This document shows positions 52,490 through 61,899 of a DNA stretch of 64,000 bases, in pieces. The first letter of the stretch is position 1; every line of letters begins with the position of its first letter. The stretch comes from Adiantum capillus-veneris (lineage: Eukaryota; Streptophyta; Polypodiopsida; Polypodiales; Pteridaceae): contig CM043949.1 of the NCBI GenBank assembly GCA_014529385.2, forward strand, positions 144,229,242 through 144,293,241. Direction: 5' to 3'. The notes under the pieces are model-generated. The model was not told the origin of the DNA. It saw nothing but the letters and a program-made list of their open reading frames with translations, and searched no databases. A program made the translations under genes and the position numbers.

Positions 52490-54314
52490 TGGAAAGGGGA
52501 AAATGAGAAAACCACCAGCATAAACTCGATGCCTCTATATAGCTTAATGACCTCACAACACCCCTATCCCCTAGCAAACACGCTTTCAGATACACAATCT
52601 GCAGACAACTAATGTCCAAGCCCAATCCCGACCAACCCCAAACCACACGCACCCAGTTCCGAAGCGTATCAACAAAACTTCCCTCTTGGATTCTAGAGAA
52701 CAGAGATAATCACAAAGATAGTCTATGAATTCATGTACTCATGATGTATACCCTATTGACATAGAGAGCATACATAGACAAGACAACACATAAATGCCCA
52801 CTACCATAAGACAAGAGAGCGGGGGAAAGAGAAATGTGGGAAATAGCAAAACGTTTCTTCAAGATCAGGACTACTTTGATCCGAATAACAGCCCTGAAAT
52901 ACAATGCTTTATATTCCCTTCTGTGTGAGTCCAAATGGATGACTTCCTCCTTGATTCTCACGGCACAGCCTACCAATGCACATAAGAAAAACCTCTTCCC
53001 GTGCTCTCCTCTTCTCTTCCTTGCTCCTGATTTCTTGCAGCGCTTCTTTTCATGCCACCTATCGGCCCGCTCCTCTCTTCTCTGCAATCGACCGGATGTC
53101 ACCCCCGACTTACCCTCCTTCTCCTCAGTACCATGAATCAGGTGTAGTCCCGGCCCACCTCTCAACTGCAGCCCCCAACTGTCTGCAGGTGGTGGCTCTT
53201 CATCCCTCAACCCATTGGCCGTCCTCCTCTGTCCTGCCAACCCTTTGGCGGCCCCTCATGCACCTGCCTTTGCAGCCACGCCAACACCGGCTCTCGGCCC
53301 TCGGTGTCAACTCTCCACCTCACGCTGCTTCACCTGCAGCCAACCTCCTCCTTGTCATGCGCCCCAAGTGGGCCTTCTTCCCTGGATGGCCTCTGTCTGC
53401 CAACGGCCAACCTTAAGCTGCCTGCGCCATCACTGCATAACGGGCTCCAACCTGTCAACCCTTTTCCTTGAGGTGGTCCCCTCCTCTCTTCTCTGCATTG
53501 GCCTTCCCCTTGGTCGACCCAACTGCAGTGCTTTCCTCCCTCCGCTCTCCTGGTCTCTGCAGCTCCGGCCAATAGCGACCTCGCTATTGGTCGCTCTCTC
53601 TCCTTCCAAAACTGGCCCGAGCCCCCGCTTATATGGCTTCACGCAGGTGGCGCCACCCCCCTCTGCATGCTATCTCCAAGTGTCGACCTTCCATCCCGCT
53701 CTGCTCGTCTACTGCAGGCAACTTTGTATCCTTATATATATATATATATATAAAACACCACACTTAGGCGGCCCTTCACACGACCATGCGCCATTATCTT
53801 TTTTTGTCCAAATGGAACTTCATCTTTTAAAAAATTTGAGGTTGGCCTCCTTTCACGTACACTCCATGGACCCGATCAACGAACTTCCCTTCAAAGAAAC
53901 TTCAATGTCGTTCGCCTTATCATCATCAACACAAAACTTCAGGTTCCTGGCCGTCAAGAAACAAGGACCGTTCCACAAGAAATGTCCTTGGGTGCCAAGA
54001 CCTTCGCCTAGAGAGGTGGTGACCTGGCAAGTAGTCTCTCGTAGAGATCTCGCTCTAAATCCCATAGCATAAACTTCATGGAACTTGCATCCAACACCCC
54101 TTGCCTCGTTTGATTTCCTTGTGATATAAGCATATGCTCCTGTCATCTGTGATAGCAAAAAAACACTTGCAGTTTTGACTAGCAACTGCTCCAACTCTGT
54201 GTACTTGGCTCCTGGCTCCATCAAATATTTGCTCAAGGTCTTTGCCATTTGCCTGCAAACTGCCATGCCTTGACTTTCTGCACTTCCATAGATTGACACC
54301 GTTTGGCTGTACCA
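52490..54314 (-). repeat. 3' LTR of the gag-only long-LTR element
   Basis: The plus strand starts TGGAAAGGGG and ends GGCTGTACCA. A TATA-rich tract (53732-53755) gives a minus-strand TTTTATATATA promoter candidate. Long plus-strand ORFs here (for example 53215-54072) are Pro/Cys-rich, lie wholly in the LTR and are not supported as genes. Confidence 0.93.
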
Positions 54315-55146
54315 TGCTCAACGACAACATTATTTAGGTAAAATAGAACTGTATAGAGAAAATGATATAAAATAGAGCTATAGACTACATAACAAAAATT
54401 ATAGTGGCTATATAAATAGGATATATATAGAGAGATAAGCATATGCTATTGCATCACCCGCCAGGGTCAAATGGAAAGCTCACAGCCTCCCCCAACATGA
54501 CATAGAGTCCACCTGGATCAAAAATATGGCTTTGATCATTGTCATCCGTCTGTAAAAAACAGGCAAGTATTCCTTGCTTTGTATCTGTAACTTTGTCAGC
54601 CAACCAATCTTGTAGACCTTCATAGCACCACTCTTTAAAAAATTGTATACGTGGACCATTTCCACACCCAATACAAACCTGTATATCTCCTGTATCCTGT
54701 GTCTCCCAGCCATCAGTTAGCGAGCTCTCCATAGCTTCATCGTCTTTGAAAAACACAACCTGTAGCAAGCGGCACAATGTTGCCTACATAGCAACCTTTA
54801 TCAACAGATCCATCAGCAGCACGGCACCAACCTGCGGCATCCGATCATCCAAAGCAAACACTGGAAAAACCTCATCTGTAGGCTCTTCAAGCGGTAATGA
54901 AGCAGGCACACAGCCTCGTATATCATGTATCCTCGCCATAGCTCTAGAAACGAAAACCTGCGACTCGTCATCTATATCGACCACCGGCTCATTGAATCCC
55001 CAATCATCTTCATTAAGACATTCCTCTTCAGTCAGCATGGCCTGACCACCACAAGGCATGAGAGAGGGTTGCTCAACCCCCTGGTCTTCACAAACTGGCT
55101 CTTCACCTACAACCTGCTGCTCTTTAACCACATTATCGACATACAT
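54315..55146 (-). pseudogene. Downstream part of the Gag ORF, acidic tail
   Basis: After a frame change near 55150 the reading continues through 54784-55146 (PVCEDQGVEQPSLM; LTEEECLNEDDWGFNEPVVD) and then 54454-54777. It is acidic and Asp/Glu-rich with no zinc knuckle or enzyme motif. The purine tract expected before the LTR is poor (GTTGAGCA). Confidence 0.55.
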
Positions 55147-56030
55147 AACATCATAGGTCTCATACCTTGAGAAAGCAGACTCCGTTTCCCTGTGCTATCC
55201 GTATCCAAGGCACTGCTATAGCTCGAACATAGCTCAGCTTTCTCCACAAAGCTCACTGACTTTGCCACTTCAGCTATCTTCTCCACTGCTTCTTTTTCGG
55301 AAGGCACTTGGTCAAGCACATCAAGCGGTACTCGGTAGACTCCTCTCTGCAACTGCTGAGCCCTAGTTGGCACTTCTTCTACCTCTTCTACCCTGGCATT
55401 ATCTTTATGTGCTTTGACCACATTCATATCGACAAAAGGAGCTTTTACCTCATGATTCTCTTCAATCTGTTTGGGGCTAGGTCCACGGGCTGCCATGACT
55501 GCCGACTGTAGCAATCCTGCCTCCATCGTCTTCTTCATCTTTCGACTCTTTGCTTTGGCAACTCTGACGGCTTCATCATAAGTGCTTGGATCTTCATAAC
55601 CAACTCTCTCACGAACATAGGGATGCAAGCATGATAGAAACCTTTCGAGCTTCAAATATCCCGCATTGGTTGCGTGGGTAGCAGCCGCCAAATCCCCCCA
55701 ATAAGCTTCAAATTTATCAACAAAAGCATCAAAATTAGCACTTACGTCCTGTTGTAAACCTTTGATCTTCGCATCTGCCTCTGAAGCCGACACCACCTTT
55801 CTATACCTTTGTAGAAATTGCTCTTGAAATCCTATCCAATTCTGCTTGTGTGCATCTTCTAAGCCATCAAACCAAGCTTTTGCTTTACCTCGCAACACCA
55901 AAGGTAGAGTCTTGAGCTTTGCTTCATCACCTGGCATCCGCAATACTGTCAGCATAAATAGCTCAAAATCGGCAAGCCAATCATCTGCATCTTCATCTCC
56001 TTTGAACAACAGACCAAACTCTTGCTTCAT
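55107..56030 (-). CDS. Gag of the gag-only long-LTR element, 307 aa
   Basis: The start at 56030 gives MKQEFGLLFKGDEDADDWLADFELF. The Gag core is clear: LPLVLRGKAKAWFDGLED, FQEQFLQRYRKV, QQDVSANFDAFVDKFEAYW and LERFLSCLHPYVRERVG (about residues 10-150). A Lys/Arg-rich stretch follows (RVAKAKSRKMKK), then an acidic linker. No zinc knuckle is seen. The ORF runs out after a probable frameshift near 55150. It would form the particle that carries this and perhaps related RNAs. Confidence 0.88.
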   Translation of the reverse strand: MKQEFGLLFKGDEDADDWLADFELFMLTVLRMPGDEAKLKTLPLVLRGKAKAWFDGLEDAHKQNWIGFQEQFLQRYRKVVSASEADAKIKGLQQDVSANFDAFVDKFEAYWGDLAAATHATNAGYLKLERFLSCLHPYVRERVGYEDPSTYDEAVRVAKAKSRKMKKTMEAGLLQSAVMAARGPSPKQIEENHEVKAPFVDMNVVKAHKDNARVEEVEEVPTRAQQLQRGVYRVPLDVLDQVPSEKEAVEKIAEVAKSVSFVEKAELCSSYSSALDTDSTGKRSLLSQGMRPMMLCMSIMWLKSSRL

Positions 56031-56068
56031 CTTGACTCAAGAACACCCAGTCAGAAAGCAATCAGTGG

Positions 56069-56087
56069 ATCCTCAGTGGGGGCACCA
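56069..56087 (-). promoter_or_regulatory. Primer-binding-like site
   Basis: The minus strand reads TGGTGCCCCCACTGAGGAT, the same as in the element at 26226-33684. It sits five bases inside the 5' LTR. Confidence 0.75.
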
Positions 56088-56092
56088 TAAGA

Positions 56093-57916
56093 TGGAAAGG
56101 GGGAAATGGGACAACCACCAGCACATAAACTCAATGCCTCTATATAGCTCAGGGATCTCACAACACCCCTATCCCCTAGCAAACACACTTTCAGATACAC
56201 AATCTGCAGACAACTAATGTCCAAGCCCAATCCCGACCAACCCCAAACCACACGCACCCAGTTCCCAAGCGTATCAACAAAGCTTCCCTCTTGGATTATG
56301 GAGAACACCGAAAATCACAAAGATAGTCTATGAATTCATGTACTCATGGTGTATACCCTATTGACATAGAGAGCATACATAGACAAGACAACACATAAAT
56401 GCCCACTACCATAAGACAAGAGAGCGGGGGAAAGAGAAATGTGGGAAATAGCAAAACGTTTCTTCAAGATCACGACTACTTTGATCCGAATGACAGCCCT
56501 GCAATACAATGCTTTATATTCCCTTCTGTGTGAGTCCAAATGGATGACTTCCTCCTTGATTCTCACGGCACAGCCTACCAATGCACATAGGAAAAACCTC
56601 TTCCCGTGCTCTCCTCTTCTCTTCCTTGCTCCTGATTTCTTGCAGCGCTTCTTTTCATGCCACCTATCGGCCCGCTCCTTTCTTCTCTGCAATCTACCGG
56701 ATGCGACCGCCGACTTACCCTCCTTCTCCTCAGTACCATGAATCACGTGTAGTCCCGGCCCACCTCTCAACTGCAGCCCCCAACTGTCTGCAGGTGGCGG
56801 CTCTTCAGCCCTCAACCCATTGGCCGTCCTCCTCTGTCCTGCCAACCGTTTGGAGGCCCCTCATGCACCTGCCTTTGCAGCCACGCCAACACTGGCTCTC
56901 GGCCCTCGGTGTCAACTCTCCACCTCACGTTGCTTCACCTGCAGCCCACCTCCTCCTTGTCATGCGCCCCAAGTGGGCCTTCTTCCCTCGATGGCCTCTG
57001 TCTGCCAACGGCCAACCTTAATCTGCCTGCGCCATCACTGCATAACGGGCTCCAACCTGTCAACCCTTTTCCTTGAGGTGGTCCCCTCCTCTCTTCTCTG
57101 CATTGGCCTTCCCCTTGGTCGACCCAACTGCAGTGCTTTCCCGCCTCCGCTCTCCTGGTCTCTGCAGCTCTGGCCAATAGCGACCTCGCTATTGGTCGCT
57201 CTCTCTCCTTCCAAAACTGGCCCGAGCCCCCGCTTATATGGCTTCACCCAGGTGGCGCCACCCCCCTCTGCATGCAATCTCCAAGTGTCGATCTTCCATC
57301 CCGCTCTGCTCGTCTAGTGCAGGCAACTTTGTATCCTTTTATATATATATATAAAACACCACACTTAGGCGGCCCTTCACACGACCATGCGTCATTATCT
57401 TTTTTTGTCCAAATGGAACTTCATCTTTTAAAAATTTTGAGGTTGGCCTCCTTTCACATACACTGCATGGACCCGATCAACGAACTTCCCTTCAAAGAAA
57501 CTTCAATGTCGTTCACCTTATCATCCTCAACACAAAACTTCAGGTTCCTGGCCGTCAAGAAACAAGGACCGTTCCACAAGAAACGTCCTCGGGTGCCAAG
57601 ACCTTTGCCTAGAGATGTGGTGACCTGGCAAGTAGTGTCTCTTGTAGAGATCTCGCTCCAAATCCCATAGCATAAACTTCATGGCACCTGCATCCAGCAC
57701 CCCTTGCCTCGTTTGCTTTCCTTGTGATATAAGCATATGCTCCTGCCATCTGTGATAGCAAAAAAACACTTGCAGTTTTGATAGCAACTGCTCCAACTCT
57801 GTGTACCTGGCTCCTGGCTCCATCAAATATTTTCTCAAGGTCTTTGCCATTTGCCTGCAAACTGCCATGCCTCAACTTTCTGCACTTCCATAGATCGACA
57901 CCGTTTGGCTGTACCA
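56093..57916 (-). repeat. 5' LTR of the gag-only long-LTR element
   Basis: It matches 52490-54314 over its length with substitutions and a shorter TA tract (57338-57355). Confidence 0.93.
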
Positions 57917-58164
57917 ACGGCTTGTGTATTTGGCGTTTCTTCTATCCGTTTGACCTACGGCTTGCCATATGCGCTCTTGACATTGCCTAAAGACTACCTA
58001 ATGGACTACGGATGGTTTCGGTATGCATAGAATCAGTTTTCGAAGACCGTCTGCGTTTTTTCATAGAAAAACGCAACCGGATTTGACCTACGGCTTGTGT
58101 ATTTGACGTTTTTTCTGTCCGTTTGACCTACGGCTTGCCATACACGCTCTTGACATTGCCTTAA
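57917..58164. repeat. ~173-bp satellite, middle block
   Basis: The satellite resumes inside a unit at ACGGCTTGTGTATTTGGCG directly after the LTR and runs to CTTGACATTGCCTTAA, where the TTAA element begins. Confidence 0.92.
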
Positions 58165-59505
58165 CACTAGGTTGGTAACCTAACAGGACATAAAAGTGTC
58201 CTTTCAGGGTTTTGAAAAAAACCTCCAAAACCATAGTAGATCCAATCATTTTGTAAAACCCTTTCATGAGGTTATAGTTCAAGGCCTACTACACATGGAA
58301 AAAATAAGAAACTTGTAAAGTTTCTCATCTTTTGGTCACACCAAGCCTCCAAAGTTGATGGACCAGTACATTTTCATCAAAACAGTCATTTCTTACGTTT
58401 TGTTGCATAAAAATAAGCTTAGGGATTTTTGTAGGACTTGAGATAAATTCCCTAGTTAACTTCAATGGGTTGGTGATCAGAACATATGATTGCTTCTCAC
58501 TCACTATTTTTTGTTTTGCCAAAAGAAATAGGTACAAAAAAGTTGAATTTTTACCATTCTGCAAACCTATCATCAAAGTTTCTATAGCCACGCTCAATTA
58601 CAAATAATATATTCATGTTTTCTTAGTTCCCTATTGTCCTTTAGGTTCATAAGGAGCCATGGAGCATGTCAAAAGAATAATACATCTCTTACCAAGGGGA
58701 ATCTTGGGGACAAAGATGAAGTGCTAAATACAGCAAACATGAAAAAACTGGGTTCAACATTATGAGTTGTAGAATCCCATAGAAGCTATTCAATATCTAG
58801 CCAAATTTGATCCTTATGACTAGATATGGTTACTACCTGCAAAATGCATGAAGTTGTCACAAGAAACTAACAATATTGAAAAAGCTATACTTGATATACT
58901 AGAATGTTTCGTTTTCTTCTATAATTGAAAAAAACAATCATCGTTGTCTACTATGAAAAATAGGGTATTAGGTGCCCCAAAACTCAAGGAATATTAGCTT
59001 TATGTTACAATATGCGACAAAGAAAATCAAAACTGCATTTGGATATCATGAAAGCCACCAAAAAAATCATAGAAGAGCTAAAATTGGCTAAAAAACAGGA
59101 TTTGACAATTTTTGTAATTTGGTCATAACTTACAATTTTAACATTTATTCCTCCCTAGAAGCATCAGGACATGTTGAAGACTACTAAAGATAGTTCTCTA
59201 TCATTATAGACCTCACAAACATGAACTCTAGAGTGGTATAGTTGCAAAAAGTTGAAAAAAGACAAAAACAGGACCAAGTTTTTTCACACAGTTTAGGTTC
59301 TGAAATGTTGTGCAAGGACAATGTTAAAGATGGAGTTGATATTCCAAAAAAATGTCAAGTTTTTTTCAGCTCATGAGACAACTTTCTAGACAGATAGCAC
59401 CTCAAAATCCATTTTGAAAATCTTGACATAATTCAAGGAAAATGGTCACTTAATAGGACATAAAAATGTCCCAGGACATAAAAGTGTCCCATTACCAACC
59501 TAGTG
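58165..59505. mobile_element. TTAA-flanked non-autonomous DNA element, 1,341 bp
   Basis: The ends are CACTAGGTTGGTAA on each strand, a perfect 14-bp inverted repeat. It is flanked by TTAA on both sides (58161-58164 and 59506-59509), and intact satellite units have a single TTAA here. Near the ends are copies of GGACATAAAAGTGTCC, a small self-complementary word (left about 58184; right about 59457 and 59473). The interior is AT-rich with no recognisable transposase; the ORF at 58325-58597 matches nothing I know. TTAA duplication is the piggyBac signature. Reading it as a TA duplication with ACACTAGG ends (mariner-type) is equally consistent. Confidence 0.8.
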
Positions 59506-59735
59506 TTAAGACTACCTAATGGACTATGGATGGTTTCGGTAGACATAGAAGCCATTTCCGAAGTCCGTTTGCATTTTTTCGTAGAAAAACGCAACCAAAT
59601 TTGACGTACGGCGAAGAAGTCGTTTATGAAGTCCGTTTGCGTTTTTCGTAGAAAAACCCAACCGGACTTTAAAAACGGCTTGTATTTTGGGCGTTTCTTC
59701 TATCCATTTGACCTACGGCTTGTTATATGCCTCCG
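59506..59735. repeat. ~173-bp satellite, right block, decayed
   Basis: It continues the unit from TTAAGACTACCTAATGG, then shows a deletion near 59610 and ends at TTGACCTACGGCTTGTTATATGCC. Confidence 0.9.
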
Positions 59736-60169
59736 CCCAACCTTTTTTGAGGAGGAAGCTTGTCTCTAAGAGCAACGACAGCGCTGTTGTTGCTCCCTAG
59801 AGGACTTTCATGTGTAAAGGTGAGAATTGAGCTTCGAATGTATTTTGAGTTGGTCAAATGAAGTCAAAGAAGCTCAAGAGGAGTGCCACATGTCGGCCGG
59901 TTATTAAAAATGCTAGAGGTGAGTGAGAGAGAAGCTCTATGGAGCGTTGTGATGGTTTTTTGAGCAAGCAATGAGCCACCATCTTTGCCTTTTGTGTTTT
60001 GTCGCTCCTCCCTTCCCCTTTTCTTCTTCTATTCTGCTCTCGTACTAGCCGCGGCGCCGACACAGCGTGTGTACGCCCGGGCCGCTAGTTCTTTGTGCAC
60101 ACACACACACACACAGATTGTGTGTGCAGAGAGAGAGAGAGATTGTGTGTGCTTTACATGCTGTCACTA
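59736..60169. other. Spacer in CACTA 2 with a palindrome
   Basis: A 26-bp near-perfect palindrome, centred on AGCGCT with one mismatched pair, lies at 59770-59795. Short CA and GA tracts lie at about 60100-60140. No gene is seen. Confidence 0.5.
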
Positions 60170-60412
60170 AGAATGCAGAATGACAACAATAAGATGCAAA
60201 CGTTTCCGTTGGTCATGCATGGCAAGGCCAAAGTGTGGTTCAAAGCAATGGAAGGCGAGCCAAAGTAAATGTGGCCGGCATTACGCACGAGGTTTCTGCA
60301 TGACTTTCGGAAGGAAGTGTCCTCGCTCGACATGGACACCAAGCTGAAGGCTTTGAAGCAGGATGTGGGCGAAGATTTCAATGTGTTCTTGGATCATTTC
60401 GAAGCTTGTCTT
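60170..60412 (+). pseudogene. Gag fragment captured in CACTA 2
   Basis: The plus strand encodes FPLVMHGKAKVWFKAMEGEPK, a stop, then LRTRFLHDFRKEVSSLDMDTK and LKQDVGEDFNVFLDHFEA. This parallels the core of the Gag at 55107-56030 (LPLVLRGKAKAWFDGLED; LQQDVSANFDAFVDKFEA) but is clearly diverged from it. It has no LTR or primer site nearby, so it is a lone fragment. It stops abruptly at a pyrimidine tract. Confidence 0.8.
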
Positions 60413-60715
60413 TATTCTCTCTCTTTCCCTCTCTACCTCTCTTTCTCTCTCCCTCTATATCTATCTCTCTTTCTATTTATCTCTCTACCTCTATCTTTCC
60501 CTCCTTCCTTCTGCCTCTCTCTTTCTCTATTCTCTCTCTTTCCCTCCATCTCCTTCTTTACCTCTTTTTCTCTTTCCCGCTATCTATCTCTCTTTCTCTC
60601 TTTACCTCTAGCTCTCTCTCTCTATCTTTTTTTCTCTCCCTCTATCTTTCTCTACTCTCTCCTTATCTCTATTTCTCTTTCTTTCTCTCTTTTTCCCTCT
60701 CCCTTTTTTTATGTT
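60413..60715. repeat. TCTCTTTC-type pyrimidine tract
   Basis: About 300 bases of nearly pure pyrimidine on the plus strand, made of CTCTCTTTC words. All three frames are open and give artefactual Leu/Ser/Phe proteins. Confidence 0.95.
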
Positions 60716-60980
60716 TAATTTTGTTTCTACTCTATTTTTTTAACTACTTTTTGTTAATGTATTTAAAACTTTTTTATTCTATTTTTGGATATACAAAACC
60801 CTAAAATTAATTAACTTTAACCCTAAAATTAATTTCAAGAAACCCTAAAATACAATTAACAATAATAAATTTGAATATAAAATTAAATAAAAATAACAAA
60901 TTAAAATTAAACAACAATAACAATTTGAATTTTAAAATTAAATAATAAATTTAAATATAAAATTAAACCAAAATTAAAAT
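60716..60980. other. AT-rich stretch
   Basis: Very AT-rich with repeated CCCTAAAATTAATT and AAAATTAAA words. It has no gene. Confidence 0.6.
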
Positions 60981-61213
60981 TAATGTGTGTGTGTGTGTGT
61001 GAGAGCAATGAGATTGTGCACTCACATACACTCGTATGTGTGCACAAAGCTTCCGGAGTAGCTTCCACATCTGCAAAAACACACACACACACACACACAA
61101 ATAACCAAAAAACAAGGACGATAGGTTTACCTACAGCAAGTAGAGAAGATGTGATGGTGTTTGCCCAAGCCCGTAGTAGTCCAAAGGTGCAGATCTGCCT
61201 ACGAGTTGACAAA

Positions 61214-61240
<27 letters not shown>
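60981..61240. repeat. GT, CA and GA microsatellites
   Basis: Short tracts lie at about 60984-61002 (GT), 61080-61100 (CA) and 61213-61240 (GA). The intervening sequence has no recognisable gene. Confidence 0.85.
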
Positions 61241-61245
<5 letters not shown>

Positions 61246-61279
61246 TTTTGGAAATGTACAGGAAATAAGCCTGCGGTTT

Positions 61280-61476
61280 CGTTTTGACCAGTCGGCGTCG
61301 GTACACGCTGCTGGATACGCGTCGATATACACTGCTTGATACGCGTCGGTATACACTGCTGGATACGCGTCGGTATACGCGACGGAAATTGAAAATTGAT
61401 TTTTTTTTTAAATCTGAGCTCCCTTCAGTATTGTCGATGCACATACCGACGCCCGCCAATGACGTCGGTAAGTTGG
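61280..61476. repeat. Subterminal repeats of CACTA 2, right side
   Basis: A 26-base unit (CTGCTGGATACGCGTCGGTA-like) is repeated three to four times, followed by CATACCGACGCC and GACGTCGGTAAG words. Confidence 0.88.
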
Positions 61477-61505
61477 CGTCGATATTCAAGTGATCTCTAG
61501 TAGTG
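61477..61505 (-). repeat. CACTA 2 right terminal repeat (L-type)
   Basis: On the minus strand it reads CACTACTAGAGATCACTTG, continuing to TCGACG. It matches the left end of CACTA 1 at about 24 of 29 bases. The AAT duplication follows. Confidence 0.85.
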
Positions 61506-61508
61506 AAT

Positions 61509-61899
61509 AGTAGCCGATGTCCAATCTGTTCAAAGATATTCCACAAGGAATATATGTTATATTTGGCATGGAAAATGAGTATAAATTCAAGCAAGCCCAT
61601 CAAGATACCCCTAGCATAATTAGAAACTATATGGTGATCAAGATGCTGGTTCTGAGCATATCAATTGAGATCGACAAGCTATGTATAACCGTGAATATGA
61701 AGCATTGTATATGATCAAAACACATTTAATACAAGCTCTTTCATAATGGTTTTTGACACAATCTTCCTTCTACTCTCAAGCTATATTGAATCTGTGAAGT
61801 TGTTATCCGGTTCTAAGTCTGAGTGTTGTGGGTATCCTTGTAATTCAACTTTCACATCTATTACCAGATGCTTTTCTATTTTGTCGAAGTGTATTGAGA
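61509..61899. other. No gene recognised
   Basis: Probably the 3' flank or 3' non-coding part of the hAT element to the right. I could not identify terminal inverted repeats. Confidence 0.4.

Larger units (their letters stand above)
52490..57916 (-). mobile_element. Gag-only long-LTR retrotransposon, nested in the satellite
   Basis: This 5,427-bp element reads leftward. LTRs are 1,825 and 1,824 bp and the target duplication is the 4-bp ACGG (52486-52489 and 57917-57920). It shares the 18-base primer-like site of the gag-protease element. The 1.8-kb interior encodes Gag and an acidic tail only. No protease, reverse transcriptase or integrase is present. It must rely on another element's enzymes. 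Confidence 0.9.
49712..61505. mobile_element. CACTA element 2, non-autonomous, inverted relative to element 1
   Basis: The left end is CACTACAACACGTCGCGCG. The right end on the minus strand is CACTACTAGAGATCACTTG. The flanks carry a perfect 3-bp duplication AAT (49709-49711 and 61506-61508). The two ends match at 18 of the first 26 bases. The interior holds subterminal repeats, three hairpin units, a CCATAA array, a 228-bp duplication, a ~173-bp satellite and a gag fragment. It is interrupted by a 5.4-kb LTR element and a 1.3-kb TTAA element. Its own sequence is about 5 kb. No transposase is recognisable. Confidence 0.82.

Noticed and set aside
53215-54072. 285-residue plus-strand ORF, and its partner at 56820-57317
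   Set aside because: Both lie wholly inside the LTR pair of a minus-strand element, are Pro/Cys-rich without motifs, and are not kept at equal length in the two LTRs.
60269-60804. Leu/Ser/Phe-rich ORFs of up to 149 residues
   Set aside because: They read through a CTCTCTTTC tract; only the first 45 residues of one frame are real Gag similarity.
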